DNA of 64,000 nt from UBA5336 sp964506685 (GTDB lineage Bacteria; Pseudomonadota; Alphaproteobacteria; Caulobacterales; Hyphomonadaceae): assembly GCA_964506685.1 (NCBI GenBank), contig CAZDMQ010000006.1:15339-79338 (forward strand), in the 5' to 3' direction. The translations under genes were made by a program, and so were the position numbers. Positions 7,388 through 16,306 of the stretch are shown one piece after another (the stretch's first letter is position 1; every line of letters starts with the position of its first letter). The notes below the pieces were generated by a model, which saw nothing but the letters and a program-made list of their open reading frames with translations, did not search any database and was not told the origin of the DNA.

Positions 7388-8854
7388 CTAGCCCTCGTAA
7401 TTGTCCGCGATCCAGCGCGACAGCAACCGCGGGCCGAAGCCCGAGGCCCAGCTCGGGTCGGTGGCGGGCTTTTCGCCTTCGCGCCAGGCCACGCCCGCGA
7501 TATCGAGGTGGGCCCAGGGCACGCTATCCTTGACGAAGCGCTTGAGGAACTGGGCTGCAGTGATCGACCCGCCGGACCGGCCGCCGATGTTCCGCATGTC
7601 GGCAAACCTCGACTTCAGCATGTTGTCATAATACTCGCCGAGCGGCATCCGCCAGACGGTTTCCCCCGTGGTCCGGCCTGCCGCTGCCAACTGGTCACTC
7701 AATGCGTCATCCGTCGAGAACAGGCCGGCATGCTCATGGGCGAGAGAAATCACGATCGCTCCGGTCAGTGTGGCCAGGTCGACCATCACCTGCGGCTTGA
7801 CATGTTCCTGCGCGTACCAGAGCACGTCAGCGAGTACCAGCCGGCCCTCGGCATCGGTGTTCTGGATCTCGATGGTCTGGCCAGAGGCAGAGGTCACGAT
7901 ATCGCCGGGCCGCTGGGCATTGCCATCGGGCATGTTCTCGACGAGGCCAACTAGACCGACCACATTGGCCCTGGCCTTGCGCTTCGCAAGCGCCAGCATG
8001 GTCCCTGTCACTGCGGCGGCGCCGCCCATGTCGCCGCGCATGTCCTCCATTTGCGCTCCCGGCTTCAGGGAGATCCCGCCGGTGTCGAAGCAGACCCCTT
8101 TGCCGACAAGCGCGACCGGTTTCTGGGATTTCTTGCCGCCCATCCAGCGCATGATCGCCAACTGGCTTTCCCGCGCAGATCCCCGGCCGACGCCGAGCAA
8201 TGCAGCCATGCCGAGCTTTTCCATCTCGGCCTCACCAAGAATCTCTACCTCGATGCCGTGGCGTTCAAGTTCGCGGATGCGGGCTGCGAAGCTCTCTGGA
8301 TAGAGAATATTCGGGGGTTCATTCACGAGGTCACGCGCGAGCCAGGTGCCGTCGATGGCGGCGTCCTCGTCCTTGAACGCCTTGCGGGCGGCCTTGTCGT
8401 CGTCCGTGACCACCGTGAACGTGCGCAGGCTGGGCTTCTGGGCCGCCTTGAGCTTTGTGAAGTAGGAATCGAAACGGTAGGCGGCGAGGCGAGCACCAGC
8501 GGCGGCGGCGACCGCCTCGTCGGTCGACACCACCTCCAGCGCCATCGTCCTGAATCCGCTGCTTGCATGGGCTTTCACGAGCCCTGCACCGATCAGGCTG
8601 TAGGCATGGGAGTCCCGCGCCTTCGGTTTGCCGCCGCCGACCAGCACGACCCGCCGCACAGGCGCGGCCTTCGGCATGACGACAAGGGCCTGCTGGCCTC
8701 GCGCACCGGTGAACCGATCGGCCTCCAGTGCTTCGGCCAGAAGTCCGCCGCTGACCGCGTCGAGCGCCTCCGCACCGGGTGGCAGACCGCCACCTTCATC
8801 GACAATGAATGCCTGAATCTCCGCTTCTGCCGAGGTCTCAAAACTCACTTTCAT
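7388..8854 (-). CDS. pepA: Leucyl aminopeptidase (M17 family)
   Basis: A 488-residue cytosolic metallo-exopeptidase releasing N-terminal residues from peptides. The C-terminal catalytic domain carries KGVCFDTGGISLKPG, MRGDMGGAAAV and NTDAEGRLVLAD, which supply the two-metal site residues of the M17 family. The start at 8854 has a strong AAGGAG ribosome site 9 bases upstream; an earlier in-frame codon at 8890 lacks one. In gammaproteobacteria PepA also binds DNA; nothing here shows that function. It leads the operon with holC and ndk and is divergent from lptF, with about 90 bases between starts. Confidence 0.94.
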   Translation of the reverse strand: MKVSFETSAEAEIQAFIVDEGGGLPPGAEALDAVSGGLLAEALEADRFTGARGQQALVVMPKAAPVRRVVLVGGGKPKARDSHAYSLIGAGLVKAHASSGFRTMALEVVSTDEAVAAAAGARLAAYRFDSYFTKLKAAQKPSLRTFTVVTDDDKAARKAFKDEDAAIDGTWLARDLVNEPPNILYPESFAARIRELERHGIEVEILGEAEMEKLGMAALLGVGRGSARESQLAIMRWMGGKKSQKPVALVGKGVCFDTGGISLKPGAQMEDMRGDMGGAAAVTGTMLALAKRKARANVVGLVGLVENMPDGNAQRPGDIVTSASGQTIEIQNTDAEGRLVLADVLWYAQEHVKPQVMVDLATLTGAIVISLAHEHAGLFSTDDALSDQLAAAGRTTGETVWRMPLGEYYDNMLKSRFADMRNIGGRSGGSITAAQFLKRFVKDSVPWAHLDIAGVAWREGEKPATDPSWASGFGPRLLSRWIADNYEG

Positions 8855-8945
8855 CTGCTGAATTCTCCTTTGGACGCGCACCGTAAGCATCGACGCGGCA
8901 GGCGCAACTCGCTAGTTGGGGAAATCCCGGTCACCAGCCGATGCA

Positions 8946-10124
8946 ATGGACCCAACTGCGCTCATGAACCGCATACAGAGCTACCTGTTCCGTGAAGTCC
9001 TGCGCTCAGTCGTGCTCATTGTCGGGGGACTTGCTGTGCTCGCCCTGCTCGCCCAGGGCCTTTCGCAAACCGAGCTGATCATCGAGAACCGGCAATCGGC
9101 ACTGACATATTTCTATGTTGTCCTGCTCGGTGCGCCGCAGGTGATCGCTCTCCTGACCCCGCTGGCCATCTTCATTGCCGCTGTCTGGGCGCTCAACCGC
9201 AGCCACGGTGACAATGAGATCGTCGTCGCCCAGGCCGCCGGCATGACCCAGTGGCAGATCGTGTCGCCGATCCTGCGGCTGGCAACACTCGCCGCCATCG
9301 CGCATCTCACGGTGAACCTCTGGGTCCAGCCCACTGCCCAGAGGGCACTGAGGGAGACGGTTTCCGAGGCGCGCGCCGATCTTGCGGCGTCGCTGATCCG
9401 GCCGGGACAGTTCACCCAGGCCGGCCCGGATCTCACATTCTACGCGCGCGAGAGCACCGGCGGTGACCTGCGCGGGATCCTCATCTCCGATGCGAGCGAT
9501 CCGGCCATGACCGTCGACTACCTTGCCCAGACCGGCGCCGTGATCCAGATCGACAATCGTCCCGCCATTGTCATGCGCAACGGACAGATCCACAGGCTGG
9601 ACGAGAACGACTCCCTCTCCATCCTCGATTTCGAACAGTACACCTTCGACCTCTCGCCGTTTGCCAGGGAGCAGGGCATCGTCAATCTCAAATCGGCCGA
9701 CCGATACCTGCACGAACTCTTCTTCATCGACCGGTCCAGCTATATCGAGATGCAGAACGCCGATGCCTTTTTCGCGGAAGGGCATGCACGTCTGACGACA
9801 CCCCTGCTGAATATCGTCATGGTGCTGATCGCGGCCCTCGCTGTGGTGGGAGGGGACTTCTCCCGACACGGCTACGGGCGACGGATCACCCTCGCGACTT
9901 GCGGCGCCCTTCTTGTGGTGATCCTCCAGCTCGCCCTGCAATCGGCCAGCGTGAATGACCGGGCGCTGATCCCCCTGCTCTATATCCTGCCGCTCGGCAT
10001 CAGTACGATCCTTGCCTATCTGAGCCTCAAGCAAGGCCGCAAGAGGTTGAAGCTCCGCGATCATCGCCCCCCCTTGCACGCCTCTTCCACAGCAGCAGAA
10101 TCCGGCTGGAGGGCCACGCCGTGA
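8946..10124 (+). CDS. lptF: LPS export ABC transporter permease LptF
   Basis: An inner-membrane permease of the LptB2FG complex that extracts lipopolysaccharide and feeds it to the LptC-LptA bridge. It has transmembrane segments near residues 20-110, a periplasmic beta-jellyroll-like middle, and three further segments near the C-terminus, the YjgP/YjgQ architecture. About 392 residues from ATG 8946; ATG 8964 (MNRIQSYLFREVL) is equally possible, since neither has a clear ribosome site. It overlaps the lptG start by four bases. Divergent from pepA, as in many proteobacteria. Confidence 0.9.
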   Translation: MDPTALMNRIQSYLFREVLRSVVLIVGGLAVLALLAQGLSQTELIIENRQSALTYFYVVLLGAPQVIALLTPLAIFIAAVWALNRSHGDNEIVVAQAAGMTQWQIVSPILRLATLAAIAHLTVNLWVQPTAQRALRETVSEARADLAASLIRPGQFTQAGPDLTFYARESTGGDLRGILISDASDPAMTVDYLAQTGAVIQIDNRPAIVMRNGQIHRLDENDSLSILDFEQYTFDLSPFAREQGIVNLKSADRYLHELFFIDRSSYIEMQNADAFFAEGHARLTTPLLNIVMVLIAALAVVGGDFSRHGYGRRITLATCGALLVVILQLALQSASVNDRALIPLLYILPLGISTILAYLSLKQGRKRLKLRDHRPPLHASSTAAESGWRATP

Positions 10125-11242
10125 GCCCGTTTTCCCGGATTTCGCGCTACATTTTCTGGCAATGCCTGTCGGGCGTCGGCCTTGTCCTCGCCGTCATGAT
10201 CATCGCCATCCTGCTTGTGGACGTGGTCGAGCAGCTTCGCACCGTCGGCAGCGATGTCGACCTGACAATTGCGCAGGCCTCCCGGCTTTCGCTCATGAAA
10301 ATGCCGATGCTCGTCGAGCAGACCATCCCCTTTGCGCTGCTGATCGCTGCCATGATCGCGTTCTCGAGGCTCAACCGCCGTGCGGAACTCGCCATCATTC
10401 GCGCGAGCGGCGTGTCGGCCTGGCGTTTCCTCGCTCCCCTGATTCTCCTTGCCCTGCTTGTCAGCCTTTTCTCGGTCGCGTTTCTCAATCCGCTGGGGGC
10501 GAGCCTTGCCAGTCGCTTCGAAGAGACTCGGGCCAGCCTGCTGCGAGCGGGCGGTGCCGTCGCGCCGCCGAGCACCACCGACATCTGGCTGCGGCAAGGC
10601 GATGGGCGCAGCCAGATCGTGATCAATGCCGAACGCCTCGAGGAAAACGGTGCTGTACTGGCCGGGGTGAAGCTGCTCGAGGAGGAACGGATATACCGCG
10701 GCGGCACGCCAACCGACGACTATCGCTTCGTGCGCCGGATCGATGCCGCCCGGGCCCGGATCACCGACGGGTTCTGGCAACTCGAGGATCTCGTCGAGAA
10801 CGTCCCCGGACAAGTCCAGGTCCGACGGGACTTCCTTGCCATTCCGACCAGCCTTGATGCCAGCCAGTTGCTCGACAAGTTCGCCTCACCCAACACGATC
10901 GGGTTCTGGGACCTTCCGGGATTCATTGATCAGACCCGGGCTGCCGGACTGGACTCGGGACGCTATCGGATGCGTTTCTGGAGCCTGACCGCCGCACCGG
11001 TGCTGTTCTCCGCAATGGCCCTGTTCGGCGCACTTGTATGCCTTCGCCTGTCACGTCTCGGTGGCACGTCGCAATTGCTGGCCACCGGTGCAGCCGCGGC
11101 CATCGGTATCTTCTTTGTCACGCAACTGGCTGCGAGCCTCGGGTCAACCGGAGCGGTGCCACCCATGGTGGCCGCCTGGTCACCCGCCCTGTTCGCCCTG
11201 TTCAGCGCCCTGACACTGATTGCCTATCGCGAGGATGGGTGA
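10121..11242 (+). CDS. lptG: LPS export ABC transporter permease LptG
   Basis: A 373-residue YjgP/YjgQ family permease, partner of LptF. Segments at about 15-35, 55-80 and 98-120 precede a periplasmic domain (about 130-270), and three segments end the protein (from WSLTAAPVLFSAMALFGALV). It begins with GTG at 10121, overlapping the lptF stop (GTGA). In many alphaproteobacteria lptD, surA and pdxA follow, but here the next gene is an unrelated membrane protein after about 80 bases. Confidence 0.9.
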   Translation: MSPFSRISRYIFWQCLSGVGLVLAVMIIAILLVDVVEQLRTVGSDVDLTIAQASRLSLMKMPMLVEQTIPFALLIAAMIAFSRLNRRAELAIIRASGVSAWRFLAPLILLALLVSLFSVAFLNPLGASLASRFEETRASLLRAGGAVAPPSTTDIWLRQGDGRSQIVINAERLEENGAVLAGVKLLEEERIYRGGTPTDDYRFVRRIDAARARITDGFWQLEDLVENVPGQVQVRRDFLAIPTSLDASQLLDKFASPNTIGFWDLPGFIDQTRAAGLDSGRYRMRFWSLTAAPVLFSAMALFGALVCLRLSRLGGTSQLLATGAAAAIGIFFVTQLAASLGSTGAVPPMVAAWSPALFALFSALTLIAYREDG

Positions 11243-11323
11243 TGGGTCGGGGATCGCAAGGTCAGTCATTGACAAGCCGTTTCCACGGGTAAGAATCAAT
11301 TTCATCGCTCAGGGGATTGAAAC

Positions 11324-11824
11324 ATGCCACAGACACTCTCGGTTGAAGACATCGTGACGAGCATCGGTCTGGGGATATTGGGATTTCTGGCCGCAGTGAT
11401 CGTCGGCATCGCCGTCGAGCGCTCCATGTCCAGGCAGTGCGGGGATTTCACGGGCAACTGGTACGCCACGCCAATCGGCGCCTCCGACGCACCCGACGGC
11501 GTGTTCCGGCTGCAGTCTGAGGGTTGCCGCGTGACCGGTGAGTTACAGTCGGCCAGCCAGTTCGTCTCCCTTGCCGGGCAGGCTGACCGCACGCGCATGG
11601 CGCCGCGGATGGCGCGCGTCGAAGGGGTTCGCCGGAACAACGAGACCGGACAGGTGGACAGGATGGGCATTGCGATGACCCTCGTCGCCAGTGGCAAACA
11701 GATCCTGTTCGAGATCATGCCGGAGGACGGTGAGCAGGCACCCGCCGCGCAATACCTGCTGACAGAGCTCGGCGCCGCCGGACAGACCTTTGCCGCCCAG
11801 GAGGCGGATCGCGTTCCGAACTGA
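11324..11824 (+). CDS. Membrane-anchored protein of unknown function
   Basis: I do not recognise this 166-residue protein. A single transmembrane helix spans about residues 12-30 (SIGLGILGFLAAVIVGIAV), followed by a soluble domain starting CGDFTGNWYATPIG and a repeating strand-rich pattern (GVFRLQSEGCRVTGELQS) that suggests a small beta-barrel or lipocalin-like fold; that is inference. It has two cysteines, Cys39 and one near residue 67. A weak AGGGGA ribosome site precedes the ATG. It lies between lptG and the O-acetylation module on the same strand, but gaps of 80 and 160 bases give no proof of co-transcription. Confidence 0.65.
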   Translation: MPQTLSVEDIVTSIGLGILGFLAAVIVGIAVERSMSRQCGDFTGNWYATPIGASDAPDGVFRLQSEGCRVTGELQSASQFVSLAGQADRTRMAPRMARVEGVRRNNETGQVDRMGIAMTLVASGKQILFEIMPEDGEQAPAAQYLLTELGAAGQTFAAQEADRVPN

Positions 11825-11987
11825 CCGGGCTGCATCGCAGGGACCTGGCCCCGCGCGAGGCGCGCCTGCGGAACACCCCGATCGCACGAAAAGGCGCAGC
11901 ACTTGCATTGGCGCTGGCCACGCCCTGCCGCGCGCGCTAACGCGGCGCAAGGCAGGCGAGATGGAACAGACGGGGTCTTGACGCGCC

Positions 11988-13085
11988 ATGGCAGACGGTC
12001 GGATTGAGATGACAAGGGCAGATGCACCGGGACACATCCGGCGCCCGCTGATCGCGTGCGGGCTGGGTCTGCTGGCATTCCTCGCCGTGGCGCTGACTCT
12101 GTCGACCTGGCACCGGATGACCGCGCCGATGCCGGAAATCGCCGTGATGAGCGAGAAGCTTGCCGACTATCGCGCCATGGAGACGCCGCCCGACGTTGTG
12201 TTCCTCGGCTCGTCCCAGACTTTCCGCCACATCAACCCCGCGATCGTCGATGCCGGCCTGACTGCCTGCGGGCTCGACCTCTCGAGCTACAATTTCGGCG
12301 TCCCGGCCCTGCGCGCCCCGGAGATGCAGTTGATCGCCCGGGAAATCCTGAGGTCAGCGCAGCTCCCGCAACTTGTTATCGTGCAGAATCCCATCCGTGC
12401 CGAAACCCGTCTGACCAACATGATGAGCGCGCGCGGGCGCTATTTCCGCGGCGGTGAGAGTGTCGGCGCGGCAATGGAGGACGTCCAGTGCTATACCGGC
12501 ACTCGCTGGGGCAAGGCGCGCAGCCTGTTCAACAATCTGCGCGCCATGCTGGCCGAAGGGTTCGCACTCGGCCGGCTTGCCCAGGCCTTCGTGCCCGCCG
12601 ACACCCCTGCCCCGCCGGCCTACAACGAAGCCTATCGCCGAAACGCCGGCTTCCATCCGGTTGAGCGCGACGGCAATGCCCACGTCGTCGCCCGACTTTC
12701 GCAATCGCCGATGACGCCAGACATCCTCGCCCGTGGGCGTGCAGGCGAAGGCTTCACACCGCCCGCGGGCGCCGCCGACTGCCGCGCGCGCCAGTTGACG
12801 CAAACACTGGACAGCTTCCGCGCCGCTGGTGTCGATGTCGCCTATTACGTTTCGCCGGCACCGCTTGACGTGGCCCATGACCGTGTAGTGACCGCAGCCG
12901 TGGCTGCTCGCAATCCCGGCATGCCGATACTCGATTTCAATGACCGGGCCGCCGGCGAGCGCTATTTCGAGCCCGACGTCTGGTACGATCAGGCACACAT
13001 GGCCGGTGAGGGCGCCAACCGCCTCAGCGCTGACCTCGCTCGGGAGTTATGCGGAATTCTGCGCGCTGGAAGTGGGGACAGCTGA
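11988..13085 (+). CDS. SGNH-hydrolase-like membrane protein of an O-acetylation module
   Basis: A 365-residue protein with one N-terminal transmembrane helix (about 20-40) and a periplasmic domain. VVFLGSSQTFRHINP (Ser75/76) and the late DVWYDQAHMAGEGANRLS supply a nucleophile-like Ser and a D-x-x-H pair, as in AlgJ/AlgX- and DltD-like SGNH proteins that complete acyl transfer to glycans. Three bases separate it from the MBOAT gene, so the two are certainly co-transcribed. The start at 11988 or an in-frame ATG at 12009 are both possible. The acceptor glycan is unknown. Confidence 0.7.
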   Translation: MADGRIEMTRADAPGHIRRPLIACGLGLLAFLAVALTLSTWHRMTAPMPEIAVMSEKLADYRAMETPPDVVFLGSSQTFRHINPAIVDAGLTACGLDLSSYNFGVPALRAPEMQLIAREILRSAQLPQLVIVQNPIRAETRLTNMMSARGRYFRGGESVGAAMEDVQCYTGTRWGKARSLFNNLRAMLAEGFALGRLAQAFVPADTPAPPAYNEAYRRNAGFHPVERDGNAHVVARLSQSPMTPDILARGRAGEGFTPPAGAADCRARQLTQTLDSFRAAGVDVAYYVSPAPLDVAHDRVVTAAVAARNPGMPILDFNDRAAGERYFEPDVWYDQAHMAGEGANRLSADLARELCGILRAGSGDS

Positions 13086-13088
13086 GTC

Positions 13089-14492
13089 ATGCTGTTCGTC
13101 GAGCTGCGTTTCTTCGCCTTCTTCGCCATCGTTGCTGCGGCTTACTGGGCTCTGCGAACGAATGCGCCGCGCAAGTACCTGCTGCTGGCTGCCAGCTATG
13201 TCTTCTACGGTGCGTGGGATGTGCGCTTTCTCACGCTGATCCTGTTCTGCACCGCGCTGAACTACCTCGTGGCCCGCCATTATGTCGCCCCCGGCCATCG
13301 CCACGCAAAACTTGCCTTCTGGACCGCCATCTGGGCGAACCTCGCCGTCCTCGGTCTCTTCAAGTACTTCAACTTCTTCGCCGACAGCCTCGCCGATCTC
13401 GCCGCGCTCGGGGGAATCACCCTCACCCATTCGACACTCAACATCGTCCTTCCGGTAGGTATCTCCTTCTACACCTTCCAGGCCATGAGCTATGTCATCG
13501 ACGTGCGCCGGAAGCACATCGAGGCCGAGACCAGCTTCACCAATGTCGCGCTCTACATTGCCTTCTTCCCCCAGCTCGTCGCCGGTCCCATTGTCCGCGC
13601 TGCCGACTTCCTGCCCCAGCTCAAGCGGGCGCGGATCCGGGCCGATGTCGCTATCCAGCCCGCCCTCGTGCTTTTCATGCTGGGCTTCATCAAGAAAGCC
13701 TGCATCTCCGACAACATCGCCCCCTTCGTGGACGAGATCTTCGCCAATCCGGGCGCCTACACCACGGAGGCGGTGGTCTCCGGCGTGCTGCTTTACGGCG
13801 TGCAGATCTATTGCGACTTCTCCGGCTATTCAGACATGGCCATCGCCACCGCCATGCTGCTCGGCTACCATTTCCCTAAGAATTTCGATGCGCCCTACCT
13901 GTCGCCGTCGATCACCATCTTCTGGCGCCGCTGGCACATCTCGCTGTCGTCCTGGCTGCGGGACTATCTCTACATTCCGCTCGGCGGTAACCGGCTCGGC
14001 GACCTCAAGCGCGATCGCAACCTGATGACGACCATGGTGCTCGGCGGGCTATGGCATGGCGCCAGCTACAATTTCCTGATCTGGGGCTTCCTGCACGGAC
14101 TTGCCCTGATCGTGAACCGCGAATGGGCGAGGCGCTTTGCCTTCCTCAAGGGCCGTGTGCCGCTGGCCGAACTCTGGGGCACGCTGGCAACGCTCTACTG
14201 GGTCTTCCTTGCGTGGATCTTCTTCCGCGCCAACACGCTGGCAGAGGCGTTGCAGATTGCAACCACCTGGGTCACGCTGCGATCGTCGGGGACTGAGGAC
14301 ATGGCCTTCGCCGCCTGGCCATTTCTCATGGGCTTTGCCGGGGTGCACTGGCTGGGCCATCGCTACAGGGTGCTGGAGCGCGCCGAACGCGCCCCGCTCG
14401 AGCCCTTTGCCGTCGCCTATGGCGCGACCGCGGCCCTGGCCATTGCCTTCCTGCCAACCGGGTACCGTCCCTTCGTTTACTTCCAGTTCTGA
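13089..14492 (+). CDS. MBOAT family O-acyltransferase (AlgI-like)
   Basis: A 467-residue polytopic protein of the AlgI/DltB type that moves acetyl groups across the membrane for glycan O-acetylation. Hallmarks are the PVGISFYTFQAMSYVIDVRR stretch, YCDFSGYSDMAIATA, FWRRWHISLSSWLRDYLYIPLGG (His283) and GGLWHGASYNFLIWG with the invariant His323. Length and order of motifs are standard. It sits between two SGNH-type hydrolases on the same strand, a layout seen in polysaccharide and peptidoglycan O-acetylation loci. No polysaccharide synthesis genes are nearby, so the acceptor may be peptidoglycan or a polymer made elsewhere. Confidence 0.9.
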   Translation: MLFVELRFFAFFAIVAAAYWALRTNAPRKYLLLAASYVFYGAWDVRFLTLILFCTALNYLVARHYVAPGHRHAKLAFWTAIWANLAVLGLFKYFNFFADSLADLAALGGITLTHSTLNIVLPVGISFYTFQAMSYVIDVRRKHIEAETSFTNVALYIAFFPQLVAGPIVRAADFLPQLKRARIRADVAIQPALVLFMLGFIKKACISDNIAPFVDEIFANPGAYTTEAVVSGVLLYGVQIYCDFSGYSDMAIATAMLLGYHFPKNFDAPYLSPSITIFWRRWHISLSSWLRDYLYIPLGGNRLGDLKRDRNLMTTMVLGGLWHGASYNFLIWGFLHGLALIVNREWARRFAFLKGRVPLAELWGTLATLYWVFLAWIFFRANTLAEALQIATTWVTLRSSGTEDMAFAAWPFLMGFAGVHWLGHRYRVLERAERAPLEPFAVAYGATAALAIAFLPTGYRPFVYFQF

Positions 14493-14504
14493 CAGGAGGA
14501 CGTC

Positions 14505-15368
14505 ATGCGCCGCACCGCAATCGGTCTGGCCGGCCTGATCCTGCTGCCGATCGCTCTCTATTCGGGCTGGAAAGCCTACACGCGCATCATGACCATCCGC
14601 CTCAGCGCCCCGCCGGCCTATTCGCTGGAGCTCTGCGCAGACGCGAAAGCGCGCGAGGGCCGCTCGGTGACCGTGGCCCTGGGCGACAGCCTGACCCGGG
14701 GCAACATGAGCCACAGCTATGTCGCCGATGCCCGCGCCCGGCTGGGCGATGGCCATCTCGTCCTCAATGCAGGGCGCAACGGACTGAAAATTGCCGGTCT
14801 CGCCGCCAGTCTCGATCCCGTTATCGCCTGCAAACCCGACCAGGTGACCCTCCTGATCGGCACCAATGATGCCCTTCAGAAAGCCTCGTTCCCTGCGGAC
14901 TGGCAAGCGGAGGCCGAGACCTTCCGAAGGATCCTCAAGCGGCTGCGTGAGGAAACCCAGGCCCGGATTGCAGTGTTTTCTCTTCCCTTCGCCGGCGACA
15001 ATCCGGATGACGCCCTCAATCGCCGTGCACACGCCCTGTCCGCCGTTCTGATCGAGATCGCAAGGGCGGAGGGCGCGACTGTCCTGCCGCTGCGCACGCG
15101 CCAGCGGGCCTTGCTGCGAGGGCGCGAGCAGGCGGGTTCGGCGGCACGCCCTCCCGAATGCGACAGCATTGGCGAAGCGCGCGGCCAGATGGCCGACATC
15201 ATACCCCTTGTCACGCAGCGTGGCCGCACCGTGGACTACGACCAGCTTGCCGCTTCGCGCGGCCACTTCCTTGTCATCGACTGCGTCCATCTCAGCGCCA
15301 CAGGCGCGGGGCCAGCCACCGATCTCCTCGTCTCGTTTGTCGATGAAACACAGGATGCTCGACCCTGA
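14505..15368 (+). CDS. SGNH/GDSL hydrolase, membrane-anchored
   Basis: A 287-residue exported esterase-like protein. One N-terminal hydrophobic helix (residues 5-22) is followed by the four SGNH blocks: ALGDSLTRGN with Ser62, NAGRNG, IGTNDA, and DCVHLSATG with Asp259 and His262. All catalytic positions are present, so it should be an active esterase or acetyltransferase. A GGAGG ribosome site precedes ATG 14505, 12 bases after the MBOAT stop. In context it may deacetylate or transfer acetyl groups on the same glycan as its neighbours; this is inference. Confidence 0.82.
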   Translation: MRRTAIGLAGLILLPIALYSGWKAYTRIMTIRLSAPPAYSLELCADAKAREGRSVTVALGDSLTRGNMSHSYVADARARLGDGHLVLNAGRNGLKIAGLAASLDPVIACKPDQVTLLIGTNDALQKASFPADWQAEAETFRRILKRLREETQARIAVFSLPFAGDNPDDALNRRAHALSAVLIEIARAEGATVLPLRTRQRALLRGREQAGSAARPPECDSIGEARGQMADIIPLVTQRGRTVDYDQLAASRGHFLVIDCVHLSATGAGPATDLLVSFVDETQDARP

Positions 15369-15458
15369 CGGTCCACAGGTTTCCGGAGGCTCTCGCTTCT
15401 GCCTATCGCCTTGTTGCGAATTGCTTGCAAGCCTGCCCTGGCACCGCCCCGGCCCGCC

Positions 15459-15905
15459 TCAGTCCGGCCGGGCGACATTCGCCGCCATGCGTTCGATGAA
15501 CCGGACGAGGTGCTCCCGCGCCTCGATATCGTTGATCAGGAGGAACGACGACACAAGCCGCGCAATCATGTCACCCTCGGCGGCGGCATGATGGCCCGAA
15601 CCTGCTCCGGCAGCGATGTCATTGACAGCCCGGTCCGGCATCCGGTCGGACGGCTCGCCATACGAATCCACGCCAATCGGCATGATGGAATGGATGTCGA
15701 CGCCGAGATGCTCGGCAAGCTTGAACAGGTTCGTCAGCGAGCACTTGCTCTGGGCGTCTTCGTACTTCTGGTATTGCTGGGGGCTCACACCGATCACCTC
15801 GGCAAGGGCGGCCTGTTTTAGTCCGCGTTCCCTGCGGAAGTGTCTCAGGCGATTACCCACATACCGATAGACCGGATCAACGTTCTTGGGCTCAGTATTT
15901 GGCAA
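15459..15905 (-). CDS. XRE-family helix-turn-helix transcriptional regulator
   Basis: A 148-residue DNA-binding protein. The Cro/CI-type helix-turn-helix lies at about residues 12-67 (VGNRLRHFRRERGLKQAALAEVIGVS then QQYQKYEDA), a pattern common in alphaproteobacterial stress or developmental regulators, and the C-terminus ends with the short helical block ARLVSSFLLIND. I chose the TTG at 15905 because GGAGG sits 9 bases upstream; a longer frame reaches 16034 but has an unlikely N-terminus. The gene is divergent from the protein at 16307 across an AT-rich region that may hold its operators. Confidence 0.75.
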   Translation of the reverse strand: MPNTEPKNVDPVYRYVGNRLRHFRRERGLKQAALAEVIGVSPQQYQKYEDAQSKCSLTNLFKLAEHLGVDIHSIMPIGVDSYGEPSDRMPDRAVNDIAAGAGSGHHAAAEGDMIARLVSSFLLINDIEAREHLVRFIERMAANVARPD

Positions 15906-16157
15906 CGCACCTGTCCTCCAATACTCCCGGTCACCAGAGCGAACGCGAAGGGTGCCATATTCATTGGCGCCGGGCTCGGATCGTCTCGCGACGATTTCGG
16001 GCGGTCGAATGGCGCAGATAAGATCGCCGCGCAACTGCTTTCCCCAAATTCAATAAATCTAGGGTACAAATACCTTCTGCTAGACAAGTAAAGTGGACCC
16101 GCTGGGGCAACGAAATCCCGGAATCCGTTGTATCATTACCACACACCCGCGATCTTC

Positions 16158-16190
16158 AAAAAGTGAGAATTGTCTCATTTTTCTCTTTTT
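16158..16190 (+). terminator. Terminator-like hairpin with T-tract in a divergent intergenic region
   Basis: The core is a perfect palindrome, TGAGA and TCTCA around ATTG (16164-16177). The stem extends outward as five A-T pairs with one bulged G, and a T-rich tract TTTTTCTCTTTTT follows on the plus strand. No annotated plus-strand gene ends just upstream, so it may close an unannotated transcript. The palindrome could instead be an operator for the neighbouring XRE regulator. Confidence 0.45.
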
Positions 16191-16228
16191 CGACGGTTTT
16201 CCCGTTAAATGAGTAATTCTCTTTTTGG

Positions 16229-16264
16229 TTGATTCCACCTTTGATGCACACTAGGATTTAGTAT
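16229..16264 (+). promoter_or_regulatory. Sigma-70-like promoter candidate for the gene at 16307
   Basis: TTGATT (16229-16234) and TAGGAT (16252-16257) are 17 bases apart, and an overlapping TAGTAT lies at 16259-16264. Position and spacing suit transcription of the gene starting at 16307; four of six consensus bases match in each of the first two boxes. Confidence 0.4.
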
Positions 16265-16306
16265 ATCGCCTCCCGAGAGAGGTGGAAAGCGGGCGGGCGA
16301 TCGCGC

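Larger units (their letters stand above)
15906..16306. other. AT-rich 401-base intergenic region between divergent genes
   Basis: From about 16040 to 16265 the composition drops well below the GC-rich surroundings. The stretch holds a terminator-like hairpin with T-tract (16158-16190), a second similar half-palindrome near 16210-16221 (TGAGTAATTCTC) and a sigma-70-like promoter facing right (16229-16264). I see no convincing protein gene in it. A small RNA or regulator-binding sites would fit. Confidence 0.6.

Noticed and set aside
15840..16091. An 83-codon plus-strand frame overlapping the XRE gene start
   Set aside because: It overlaps the regulator's 5' end, has no ribosome site and no recognised features; the XRE protein accounts for the region.
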